A stretch of 64,000 nt of DNA from the NCBI GenBank assembly GCA_004369045.1, contig ML213514.1, positions 480,596-544,595 on the forward strand, given 5' to 3'. Shown here piece by piece: positions 50,935-61,115 of the stretch (positions are counted from its first letter, which is position 1; each line of letters opens with the position of its first letter). This DNA is from Heliocybe sulcata. Lineage: Eukaryota; Basidiomycota; Agaricomycetes; Gloeophyllales; Gloeophyllaceae. The notes beneath the pieces were generated by a model. That model was given only the letters and a program-made list of their open reading frames with translations. It made no database searches and was not told where the DNA came from. The translations under genes were made by a program, and so were the position numbers.

Positions 50935-51806
50935 CTATGGGAACACGAATTCGAGAGCTTCGTAGTGGATTTCCGGATAGCTCTCTTTGATAGTGTTGTT
51001 GAGATCGTCATAGACGAACTGTACCCTTTAATCAGACTCCGAATATATATGACGCTACCGGAGACATACCGTATATCCATCCGCATTCAGGTGTAAACCA
51101 TCCTTCAAGTACTTGGTCAAATCCTCCTCCACCTTGCCAGTTGCTTCCCAAATGCTCGTCCAAATATCAACCACGGGCACGCCCTCCTTCCTCCCGACCT
51201 CCTTCACCGCCTCCGCATACTCCCTCGTCACATCGAACTTCCTATCCAGGTCTTGCGGCGGGTCGCGCGCCGCGAGCTGTGCCCCCCGATGGCGAGTGTT
51301 GACAGGAGGGGGCGTAATCAGCACGACGCGCGTGGTAGGGGAGTAGTAAACCGAGTCTGGGGATTTGACAAAGTTGACTAGCTTGGAGAGGTTGGCGGCG
51401 AAGGCGGGGAGGGGGACGTGTTGCGGCGAGGGCTTGATGCACGAGTCGTTCGCACCGAACCAGATGGTCATCAGCTGGACTTTTGGGAGGGTCTCTTGGG
51501 CTTTGCATTTGGCGAAGAACTATACGAAATATGGCCAAGTTGTCCGGTTCGCTCGGATCCGGGACCTCAATCATACCTGCTCAAAAACAGGGATAGCCCA
51601 CTCGGTATTGTATCCTGAGAGACCGCGGTTTATCACATCCAGCTTTCTCGCGTAGACAACTGCAGTCCTCTGTGAGCATGTTGATTAGAGAACCCGGAGA
51701 GGAGCGGCGAACACGATAAGCGCTGAGCGAACCCGTGAGGCTCCCAGCCTCCTTGCGTGAGGGAATCTCCTAGGAGGACAATGCAGTCTTGTACATCCGC
51801 ATTCAT
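50935..51806 (-). CDS. IAH1: SGNH esterase, IAH1-like, copy B
   Basis: Tandem paralogue of copy A. Start at 51806: MNADVQDCIVLLGDSLTQGG. Then YARKLDVINRGLSGYNTEWA, LMTIWFGANDSCIKPSPQHV, NLSKLVNFVKSPDSVYYSPT, KEVGRKEGVPVVDIWTSIWE and YLKDGLHLNADGY, ending SYPEIHYEALEFVFP at a TAG (50935-50937). GDS, GxND and DGLH catalytic elements are present. The middle loop after VVLITPPP differs most from copy A and holds extra Arg and Asp residues, so substrate range may differ. Gene order and same-strand arrangement point to a local duplication; divergence is substantial, so it is not recent. Confidence 0.88.
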
Positions 51807-52162
51807 TGTGATCCGCCAGAGGTGCGTATGTCGTCGAGGACGATGGAATCACGGAGAAGGGAGGCAAGAGTGCCGCCTTCCGATCTTCTGCAGATCACGG
51901 GCCGTGGCAATGACATACGCAGTAGCTACACGTACTTCATTCTCCTCCTCAGCCCGGTACTGTAAGGCACAAGAGAGCCTGCTGAGGGACATGTACCGGT
52001 CAGACGCGACAAGCTTCAAGCTTAAGCTTCAGGCCTCAGGGCTCTTGCCTTTGCCTTGTCATCCCATATGAAGCTTTCAAGCTTGGTGCCCATCCTATAA
52101 ACCACTGGATCCACTTTGCGTTGAAAACCACTTCTACGAACAAACATCGACTTCATTCTCAC
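51807..52162. promoter_or_regulatory. Divergent promoter, esterase copy B / GDSG protein
   Basis: 356 bp between opposite starts. Around 52012-52040 is a palindrome-rich segment (overlapping aagctt copies) followed by TTCAGGCCTCAGG at 52028-52040, identical to the motif upstream of copy A. Function unknown. Confidence 0.45.
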
Positions 52163-53244
52163 ATGGACGCCGACAAAGCACAGCGTCAGTGCTGCCAGTC
52201 TTTTCCCTCCTTCATTGGTTCACTTACGCGTGTTTTTCTTGGACAGTAATCGTTGATCTTAGCAACGAAGAACTTGAAGATCTCGGTTTCCTCGGTCCTG
52301 GCGAGTGTCTTTCCGTTAGTTTGCATTATCTATCTCTGCTTATCGTTACGCTTGTAGATGCACTTGACGAGGTCAAAAGAACGGCCGAAGCCGTTCAGAA
52401 AGTTAAGGACTACCTTGGATGTGAGTCTCTTAGTTTCTTTGGTGTGCAAAGCTCACCCACTTCGTCTTCAGGGCTGACCTACAGTGCCTGCAGACCCAGA
52501 CAACCTTCCATCCGAGTCCTCCCTCCTCCCCAATCTCGCCGGCGAGAGACGTGACCGCCTTCTCCCTATCTTCCGACACCACCGTCGTCGGCCCAGACCC
52601 GGCCTCCGCCTTCGAGCAGGCTTTCTTCTACAAGGGCGTTTCAGAGGAGCATCCCTGCCTCTTGCAGCGCTCTGACGTCAGGTCGCGTCCCTTTCTACAG
52701 CGCCCTCTTGAAGACCAGCACACTGCCATTCCTGGTAGGACTGCTCATGGCGTATTCGACCCTATCCTCGTTCCCGGCCTGTGGAGGCAGCAGTTTGGCC
52801 CTGCCATCGTTAACCTCCTTGCGGAGACGAAACGCAACATTCACGTCTCTATGATAGTTCCCGTCCGCTTCTCTATTCCCGACGATGAGGAAAGCCCATC
52901 TTCGACGAGCACATCGTCACTCACTGCTGTCTTGAGCGTTCCCCTCGCACCTCGGACGCTTTTCGGAGTGCGAGGCCAACGTGGTCAACGACTTGGCGGG
53001 CTCCTCCTGGGAGGTGGCCATCTTTAACTTCACCAGAGAGAACTTCTCCTACAAGGGCGACTCGGGCTCCTGCATCTTCAACGCCGAGGGCAAGATGGTC
53101 ACCTTCCTTCACTCGGGCATGCCGAGGGGAATGTCGAGCCATGTCACCTTTGGCACGCCTGCTCACTTTGTCCTCGATCATATCAGAAAGCGCTACCCCT
53201 ATGCCGACTTTAACCGCGGCACTTTCTTTGACGTGCCAGCGTAA
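52163..53244 (+). CDS. Trypsin-fold-like protein with GDSG motif, function unknown
   Basis: Starts MDADKAQLIVDLSNEELEDL (one intron, gtcagt..ggacag), continues DEVKRTAEAVQKVKDYLG, then DVTAFSLSSDTTVVGPDPAS, AFFYKGVSEEHPCLLQRSDV and PILVPGLWRQQFGPAIVNLL. The C-terminal part reads SSWEVAIFNFTRENFSYKGD followed by SGSCIFNAEGKMVTFLHSG and VTFGTPAHFVLDHIRKRYPY. GDSGS followed by a strand and HSG resembles the nucleophile region of chymotrypsin-fold proteases; I could not confirm the His and Asp. Two joins are uncertain: near 52470-52545, where two frames are both open, and near 52925-52970, where only a 44-bp intron with a weak gtcttg donor keeps frame. Either the introns are unusual or the copy is frameshifted. 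Confidence 0.55.
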
Positions 53245-54897
53245 ACTGGAATCGCCCTTTTTTCCCCTTCCTCCCTCACCTCACTGTCTTTTCTCCTTGG
53301 CCTTGTCTCTCTTTCCTGTCATTGTGACTTCGATGCGTGTTTTGTTCACCGGATTTGCTGCGAAAATGTTGGTTGCTTTACTTTCCTATTCTTTTGTATC
53401 GTGGCTAACAAAACATTTGAACCCTCCTCTAGCTCTTCGCAATTCTGCATGCATCGTCTTGCTCCTTTCGACTTCATCTCGCCTCTTTCTCTCGACTCAG
53501 TAACATGATTCTTCGGTTGGCTGTCAATGTTGGCGGATGTCTTGACTGGTGAATGGCTCTTACGCCAATGAGAACAAGCCAGAACCAAATCGGCTGGCTG
53601 ATTCCGCTTGTAGGCTGGTTTGGGAAGAGTCAATGGGGCTGCTGGAGATGCATCGTCCAGCCCGTCATGAAACTTAGTCTGCTTCTGCAGAAACCGTTGT
53701 CACCTTCTCCCGCAAGTCTGCCTCAGCTGCATCCCTCTGATGGACGATCCGGGCCACGTAATCGTTCAAGTCCTCTTCTGAGGGTGGGGGCATGCAGCCG
53801 GAGGTGTCGCAAGGGCTGATTGGTCTCGAGGTAAATACTTTCTGTTCCGTCAGACTGTGCTTCGGCTGTAGGCAGAGCATGATACCAGATACCCGGCAAG
53901 ACTACGAATATGTGCTCAGATGTGCCTCGCCATTTTCCCAGCGAAACGATGCGTGTCACCTGTGCTTTCTCCCTTGGACTGGACCTGCACTAGCGCTCGA
54001 ATTCGATTAGTTGCCGCTACTGCGCCGGCTACTGGCATGTTACGCCACTCAACAGCGCCGTGGACCCTAGCATCTCAGAGCTGTCGGACGTTCCGGAGGC
54101 CCCATCTACGAAGGGATGGACCCACTCGGGGAATATTATCCCCTGGCCTGCATCAGAATAACCTCTCTCCATTGGGAAACACGATCTGTGTGGACAGTCA
54201 TGACCGTGGCGCGCACAATGTTAACTCGGGGTCGGCAGCGCCGCTTCGGCAGAGTATCGAGGTTCGTGCGGTTTTCACATCACCATCTGCTGGGGGCATC
54301 ACCTGGCGCATACCACAGCAGCCATAAGCACTCCACTTTCAAGAGCATATGTTTAGCTAGGACCATTCTCATATCTATCACCCAGCGCTGGTACTCGGGA
54401 TACTCTCTGTGCTCGAGACGGTGGGCGACTTTGCCTTCCTGTCCCCCCTGGCTTTCGCGGATTGTCTTGCAAATCGGGACCCAAACTAGACGTACGTAAA
54501 TTCAGACCTAATGGCATTGCAGTCATTTTGTGACTGCACAACTCTAGACAAGCTGTTCAGGAGTCTTGAGCGCCATTCTCGAGTCCTTCTCCATTCGCCA
54601 TCACATATCCCGCACCGGCTCCAACTGACCAGTGCGCGTGATGCAGCTGCGATCTACGGACTAGTCCTTCATCATCCTTCAATGCGGTTCGCGTTGACAT
54701 GTAACGCTGGTACCAGAATGATGACGAAGGGGGCTGTAGTCTAGTCAGACGGCAATTCTTTGCGAGCAATGACTTGCCCAAGCCTCGTATAAAAAGGGTC
54801 CGTTTTGAAGAGGCTTTCCTCCAACATAGTCGCAGCTCATCCATCGGACGCTAACACTTCTCAACCACCGTTACTTTCCATCTGCATAACGTCCAGT
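53245..54897. other. 1.65-kb region, one weak candidate exon
   Basis: A minus-strand segment near 53674-53800 reads CMPPPSEEDLNDYVARIVHQ followed by RDAAEADLREKVTTVSAEAD, which looks like the coiled-coil end of a protein, but I found no upstream exons. The rest shows nothing recognisable. Confidence 0.4.
54788..54796 (+). promoter_or_regulatory. TATA box of the small secreted protein gene
   Basis: TATAAAAAG, 101 bp before the ATG at 54898, close to the consensus and with no competing element nearby. Confidence 0.6.
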
Positions 54898-55584
54898 ATG
54901 TTCAAGCTCTCCATCCCTGCGGTCCTCGTTGCCCTCGCCGGCTATGCTCTCGCTCAGGAGTCTCACCAAATCTCTGTATGCTGTCTTCTTATCCTCATCT
55001 CCGTATCCCAACTGTATACTTACATATTCCTGTATCCTTCTCGATAGATGATTAATCGCTGTACATCCGGCAACCCCGTCTTCCTCTACGAGGCCGACGG
55101 CAACCCTCAAGGTCCTACCACCATCGGCGGACAGGTCCTCGGCGGTATTGCCTGGCTCAACGGCTTCGCTGGCGCTGACTGCCTAAGCTCCGGCGTCAAC
55201 TGCGGCGCTGTCGAGTTCACCCTCCGGAACGACGCCCCCAACCAGAACGCGGCCGACTTCACCCTTGAGGCGCAGCCCCAGAACGGGAACCACCAATTGT
55301 ACGTCCACCGATGGCATGTTGCCTGAAGCGGTTTGACTTAACACTACTTTCGGTAGTACGTACCCCATGTCGTTCACCTACATCGGAGGCGGAGCTTGCA
55401 ACGGCCTCTCCGACAACTGCCCGTCCGCTGGCGACTGCCCCGATGCGTTCACTGACCCCACGAACGGCAAGCCTATTCAATGTCTCGGTACCAATGCCGG
55501 GGTAAGTGCTCCTGTTTATACCCACTAGCGGGATACTCGATCTGAGCCATTCTCGGTGTCCAGATCCAGATCACGTTCTGCTGA
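54898..55584 (+). CDS. Small secreted Cys-containing protein (fungal glycopeptide-like)
   Basis: A predicted extracellular protein of about 160 residues. The signal peptide is MFKLSIPAVLVALAGYALAQ. After intron 1 the mature part reads INRCTSGNPVFLYEADGNPQ, GGQVLGGIAWLNGFAGADCL, SSGVNCGAVEFTLRNDAPNQ, and, after another intron, YPMSFTYIGGGACNGLSDNC, CPDAFTDPTNGKPIQCLG and IQITFC. About nine Cys in the mature part are spaced for disulfides. It resembles a family in mushrooms often named glycopeptide or thaumatin-like small protein, with no proven role. Three introns, the last splitting the end just before IQITFC. Small secreted proteins of this kind are often induced during growth on wood or interaction with other organisms; that is inference here. 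Confidence 0.8.
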
Positions 55585-56091
55585 GTGCTTCCAGACAGAT
55601 GTTCGCGACGAAGTGCCAGGTCTTGAAGTTCTGGATACTTAGTTACAATAAGCATGCGTGTAAGTTTTGGCCTGGTCGACGCAGGACTTAGGTGTAAACT
55701 CGTCTTTGAGGACCTATGGCAACGAGGAAGATTTACTCACAGATAATCGGACGCCGCAAAATCCTGGACATGTTGTTACGGCTGTACATGATCGTCCTCC
55801 TGGGTCGCTGCGTTGATGTGTTGGAAGTTCGGAAACATACACTCGATGGATCCCGCCACACCCTCAGATTATGATATATGAGAAGGTCAACATACAAGTG
55901 CCCAAGGACCTTGGCTTTGTGCGAGCCTCCCTTGCTGCCCAACATCATTAACCATTACCTTACCAAAAATTAAATCACGCTCCAACTTTGAGTGTCCGGG
56001 TAAGGGAGACATTGAAGGCAGCGGTTAAAAAAGGCAGCCAGAATTCGTTTCATTCGCAACTGCGAAGCAAGAAAAGCGTTGAAAAATCCCT
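55585..56091. other. Convergent 3' flank
   Basis: Minus-strand frame 55733-55948 (HKAKVLGHLYVDLLIYHNLR, then WRDPSSVCFRTSNTSTQRPR) has some protein-like character but no start, partner exon or recognised family. Confidence 0.4.
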
Positions 56092-57125
56092 TCATCGTGA
56101 TCGTCGTGCTTCCATCTCCCTAGCATCGACTGACCCTCTGCTCTGGTCTTGTAGCCTCGACTTCCCCCAGCCAAGCCAACCCACTACCACCTCTTTCGCA
56201 AAGATCTCTCCGAACCCGAGCATGACACCATTTATAAACGGTAGCACAAAATTGATGCCCAAGCTCGAAGCAAGAGCAAGCGCCCGCGTCCCAGTGGGGA
56301 GGGTTGAGTCGAAAATTGACAAGGTCACATGTTGCGAACCGGAGTCACGTTGGTGAGCGTGGTGTTGGCCCTGGTGACGGTGGTGATGAGCGGCATGATG
56401 GTCGGGTCGGTGCGTCTCGGGTGGGGTGTCGGGGTTAGATAGGGACGGGAACGACATGGACGGGTAGGATTGTGACGAGTTCATTGACGATGGAAGGTCC
56501 TCCCACTTCTGAGAGGCTGACAGGGAGGAGGGCTGTCTGGGATGCGATGTCTGCCGAGGCTCGTGTTTGCAGCGTGTTCATTGGGATACACATGCCATCG
56601 CTTACCTCAGTGTGATGGTGCCCCTCCTTCTCCCCAGTCACCAAGTCTCGAGCATCAGCAGGGCTAGGGCTTCCCCCTCTCTGCGTGCTAGACCCAGCAG
56701 CACTCGGCCACTCCTCATTCTCTTCCTTTCCCTCCTTTACCCGCTGCGCCTTCTCCTCCGCACGTATCCGCTCCCACCGCTCACGCTCCTTCTCAGCCCT
56801 CGCTCGCTGCTCGATATTCTCTGCCCTCCACTTTGCAACCTGAGCTTCATACTCTGCCTTCCAAGCATCGTGCGCATCTGTGCCGGGCGCGTCTGTGACC
56901 TCCACTGGCGCCTCCGCTTCGGCTGGGGCTTGGGCTGCAGGCGGGGGTGGTGAAATGGACGCCCGAGGAAGGTCAGCAGGCGTGAGCGCCGTGCTCAGTG
57001 CAGACTACTGGACAATCAGCGAATTCAAGAACTGGGCCCCGAGAACGTAAGACCCGCCAGCAATAATGTTGACCGACGCGGCGCACCTGAAGCAGCTCCT
57101 GAGTTTCTGGATCATGTTCGGCCAT
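56092..57125 (-). CDS. MIM1: Mitochondrial import protein MIM1
   Basis: A subunit of the MIM complex, which inserts alpha-helical proteins into the mitochondrial outer membrane. Exon 1 from 57125 reads MAEHDPETQELLQ; splicing (gtgcgc..cagtag) joins SALSTALTPADLPRASI. A long Glu/Arg/Lys-rich helix follows (EYEAQVAKWRAENIEQRARA, EKERERWERIRAEEKAQRV). After gtaagc..gacag come PSSLSASQKWEDLPSS and a His-rich stretch (HRPDHHAAHHHRHQGQHHAH). The membrane segment is LGINFVLPFINGVMLGFGEI followed by FAKEVVVGWLGW; the Gly-rich GxxxGxG face and NGxMLGFGE are the Mim1 signature. The N-terminal extension is much longer than in yeast Mim1. Stop at 56092-56094. Confidence 0.8.
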
Positions 57126-58700
57126 GACTGGTTGTATTTATTATCCACAGTGACGAAAAGTGCTGCCCTGTTAGCGAGCGTATTACTGTCGTGAAATAAA
57201 TTAATCGTCAGAGGGAGAGACGACTGCAAGGAAGAGCGCAGGACTTGGCCGAGCCCTGCGTTAATGTTCGGCGCGTACTGCAGTAACTTAACTTGTAGAA
57301 TATCGGCGCTGCGCGGCACACCGGACCCGATTCCCACCATCGGTATAGAAAAATGCTATGCCCCTACTGTCGGCGGATTAGAGTGCATTCACTAAGTTAT
57401 TTACTGGAGAATTTGAGGAATACGGCTGCACGAGTTTTGGCATATGATGACGCACCGGCTGGCTGGAGTTCTGGAACAGCCCCACTCTGATCCATAACTA
57501 AGAAATCCTGGTAAATAATGTAGTGAATACACCATAATGGGTGCACTTCGCTTTGCTTTGACTGTGTGTCGGCACTACCCGTTGTTCTGACGGCAATGCC
57601 CGTCGAGTTTGGAACTGCGATGGCTCATGCGGACACTTTGCTGGCACCATAAGTAGTACAATACTTCACTAAAATTCTTAGATGCCACACGGATCTGGCC
57701 AAATAGTGATAGTATTTTCACAAGGAAGATCAGAAATTATAAGTTTAATATGATGTAGAAACTTCAATGATGCTCGTCCGCCACCGAACAAGGGCTCGCT
57801 TGCTCGGGTATTGGCCACATGAGCCTGTGGTAGGACAATACCGTAGTAATATTCCGGACTTGATCAGGCTTATTTCTCCACTACTCAATTTCTTAGAATA
57901 TTCTTGCTAGTATGGTAGTAGAGTGTAAGGCCTGGGTACCTACGGAGGAGATAATTGCCTGTGTTGGTCAACTACTTAAAACAATAGACAACATGCGGTC
58001 CAATATTTATGGAGTTATTTTTCACAGTTCATTCAAGTTGGTTATAAAGCCTTTGTTCACAGACGCTGCAGTTGATCTGGTGTAAGATGCACCGCATATT
58101 GCCACTTACACAAAAGAGAGCAGTTAGCCCCTAGCTTGTACTTGCCAGATCCAGAACATAAGAACTCCTAAAAGATATCCATAAACGGGAGGTGGAAGCG
58201 CCCAGCGAGAGAAATTTCAAATGATCACCATAAATAGTAGAAAAACATATATCGAAATGGTAATCTGAGCCCACTAAGGCAATTGCCCCTGTTGCCCAGG
58301 AACGAAGAGAGTCCATACCACTGAACTGATAACCGATTCTTGGGGAATCGGAATTTGGTCGCGTGGACGCCGTGTGCCGGGTTGCCTCGTTCCTTGAGAT
58401 TGGAAGTCTGACATCTAACCTCGAGCTCGTTCATTTGCCAGCCTGCTCACTACCTGGATACTTACTGAATTCTGTCAACTTACCACTGGGAATCCGTAAT
58501 GGGTCATTCTTCCCGGAGATCTCATCCTGGCGTCGTGTTGGAGGTCATTTCAACCAACAGTAGCGCGTCTTGCCAGGGATTCATATCATTTACGCGTCTT
58601 TAAAGCGCAGGCTGAATTGATAGAGACAGATATGAGCTTGTTTTCTGCATTATCATCATTATACACGTTCAAACGGTTTCAGTCGTGCTCCAGGTATTCA
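57126..58700. other. AT-rich gene-poor stretch
   Basis: No gene recognised. A minus-strand open frame 57005-57340 partly overlaps the first MIM1 intron and exon and is probably chance. From about 57350 to 58250 the base composition is visibly more AT-rich than the rest of the window, with many short A/T runs. Confidence 0.55.
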
Positions 58701-59830
58701 GACCAACTTCTCTGGACACCAGCAGACTTCCCCCGAATGTCGCTCAGCCCATCCTCGAGAGGCAGTTGCCGAGGTGGCTCACAACCATCGCCGGTGTTAG
58801 CGATGTAGTCTACTAGGTGGACCCTGGCCGCTCTCGAGGATCACCTTTTGCACCTCCCGCCAGCCACTCACGCAGCACTGACGATTGGCTCCCTTTCCAG
58901 TAATACGCCGGCAGTTGCGGGGTAAGGCGACGAGGCCTCCTCCTAAGGCACCTCTAGTCTTGAAGCCACTGCCCTCAATGGTGGTTATCTGCAGTATTCC
59001 TCAGATCAGCACGTGCGTTGCGAACAGATATGTGTTTAATCAAAGCTATTAACCTTGATAATCTGAGCAGGATCAAGCTCCTTTGCCAATACGTTGGATA
59101 AACCATGTAGAGCTTCAAAACCCTATGGCATCTTATAGCACTTGTCGGAGCATCTAATCGCTCGCCGTTTTTTGTTAAGATGTAGGATGTCAGCTATGCC
59201 TGGATTCATCAACATTTTGATGGCTTACCTCGCTGCATAGAATTCGAGGCCCGCATGTGCTTTAATGCCGGAAGCCAAAGACATCTCTAAAATTCTCTCC
59301 CGCTGCCTGGCTGTTTGCGTCTCGCATGAACTTCACAGCTTCTGCGGATACATTCGCCCCCCCCCCCGCCCCCCCCCCAGAAATCCACGTCGAAAAGGGC
59401 ACGGGCAGCCTCTTCACAGGTACCCCTCGGTCCCGGCCACAAGGCCTTATCTCATGTTATGGAAGACGACGTCAATCTGACCGAAGGTGTCTCTGGCCAT
59501 CTTGAATATGTCTTTTACTGTCCTCCAACTCATGGTTGACCTTCGCCGGGAACAGTTGGTGTGCGAAGGGCAGTCATTATCTACGGCCGCCGCTCTTGAA
59601 TTCCCAGGCTTTTTTATTCTTGGTACTCCGCACTGAATGTTTCTCGTGGTCCTGCTGCAGCTTCCCTCTTGAGACTTGCGGCTGCCCATTATCGCAGAAA
59701 GTTGTCGGAGGCAACTTGCACGCATCGGATTTCATTGCCGTGTCAGATTGACACGCCGAAGGCACCGATCTAATCCCAGCAAGCCCGGAGGCCTCCCATA
59801 TTGGTCCCGTCATTGGGAGTTCTTCCACGG
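58700..59830 (-). pseudogene. Decayed short-chain dehydrogenase gene
   Basis: Read on the minus strand, pieces of one SDR appear in the right order: VKDIFKMARDTFGQIDVVFH (59453-59515), EEAARALFDVDFWG (about 59379-59420), ANVSAEAVKFMRDANSQAAG (about 59290-59350), GFEALHGLSNVLAKELDPAQ (about 59055-59122) and ITTIEGSGFKTRGA (about 58945-58987). These match the NAG-region helix, the FWGAANVS block, the post-catalytic ALEGLSEALAKELDP helix and the EPGGFRT block of SDRs of the oxidoreductase yusZ/retinol-type group. The cofactor motif is unrecognisable, stops and frame changes separate the pieces, and a 22-base C/G homopolymer-like tract (59357-59378) replaces the GA codons in FWGAANVS. The catalytic Tyr-Lys block is not seen. 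Some gaps could be introns. Confidence 0.75.
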
Positions 59831-61115
59831 GTGCTGGGTTATATCTGCAGTGTTCTCGAAGGCATCTAAGAACTGCGCTGAAGTCAATTGTGCAGATTTC
59901 TAAGCCGTCTTTCATGGATGCACTTCTTTACCCCGCATTTCGTCACCTGATTCCTATATCGTTCCGGTGCCTACATTCGGAGAGACCACGCACCGGTTGT
60001 TCGATCCTGATATACTCTTAGTGGACCGTGGCTGATCTCGGGAGCCTACTTGAGCTAGAGCCACTCGGGCTTCTCAACCACCTGTACCGTTTTGCGCGTG
60101 ATATGATTCATGACACGGCAGAATAGCCCAGAGGGTCTACAACCTCGTGAGTCTTCTAAATCAATACCTTAATGAATTAATTTATATGAGGTCCATATAA
60201 GCTCAGAGCCATAGATTGCTGGTCTGACCGACTATACCATCGTCCCCCAGGTCCTCAAGTTAGGTGACCAAGAAAAGGAGCGGCTAACATGTGCTCGGAG
60301 GAATGGTGAGAACCACATCTTCCACAGAGTTCACGTGTCTTTAGGCTCAATGATATTATTCGAGCAAGCTACGTCGATCGATATCGAGGGTGCCAAGTAC
60401 GCACCAAGCTTCGTATATGTCTGTTCTGACGATGGACTGGCAAGTAGCATAATGTTGTCATCTACTACACGGGCAACAAGAGCGACTGCATGTCCCCATC
60501 GTGCGCGCTGAGTAAAGCTCACATGCACAAAACAGCCAGAGAATGTGGCTGCTCAAGGGTAGAGATAATCTCGCGCTTTGCTGTTCACAGCTACTCTGCT
60601 CTGACCGGCATTGAATAGGTTACACGAGACGAATGCAGAGTGGTCAATCTATTCCAGACGAAATGCGACTTGTGCAAAGAAGCTCGGGGCCTTAGCCCTC
60701 AGCACGGGTCCGGGCGACGGTACCATTGATGTAATCGAAGACTTGCTTCGTCCCGTGAAAAGACTTTGTGGGGGATCGCGGCGTCGGTCGCACGTATCTG
60801 TCGCCTTACCTGAACTGCAATCGTGCGTCGTCCGCAAACGCAGAACCCGGAAGGTCACTCTTACTGTCTACGAGTCGGTACGTCGGGCTGATCCACGCGG
60901 CCACGGCCCCGGGAACATAGGCTGATCCAGGCTAGAGTCGGTAGTCTCAGTCTAACGCCGAAGCTCGGAGGACCGGCTTGAATGACGCGAGACAGAACTC
61001 TCCTCAGAGTCAGCCTAGGTTGCGAAGTCAACTGATACAGCATAGCATAAGCAGAAATTGGTCTGTAGAATAGGAGAGCAACCATTATGCGGGACCCGGT
61101 ACCCGATCCCGCTCC
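59831..61115. other. Gene-poor stretch
   Basis: No gene recognised on either strand. Minus-strand frame 60331-60528 and plus-strand frame 60611-60925 lack recognisable content. Confidence 0.5.

Noticed and set aside
57005-57340. A minus-strand 111-codon frame starting MVGIGSGVPRSADIL
   Set aside because: It overlaps the first exon and intron of MIM1 in another frame; the MIM1 splicing explains the conserved signal and this frame has none.
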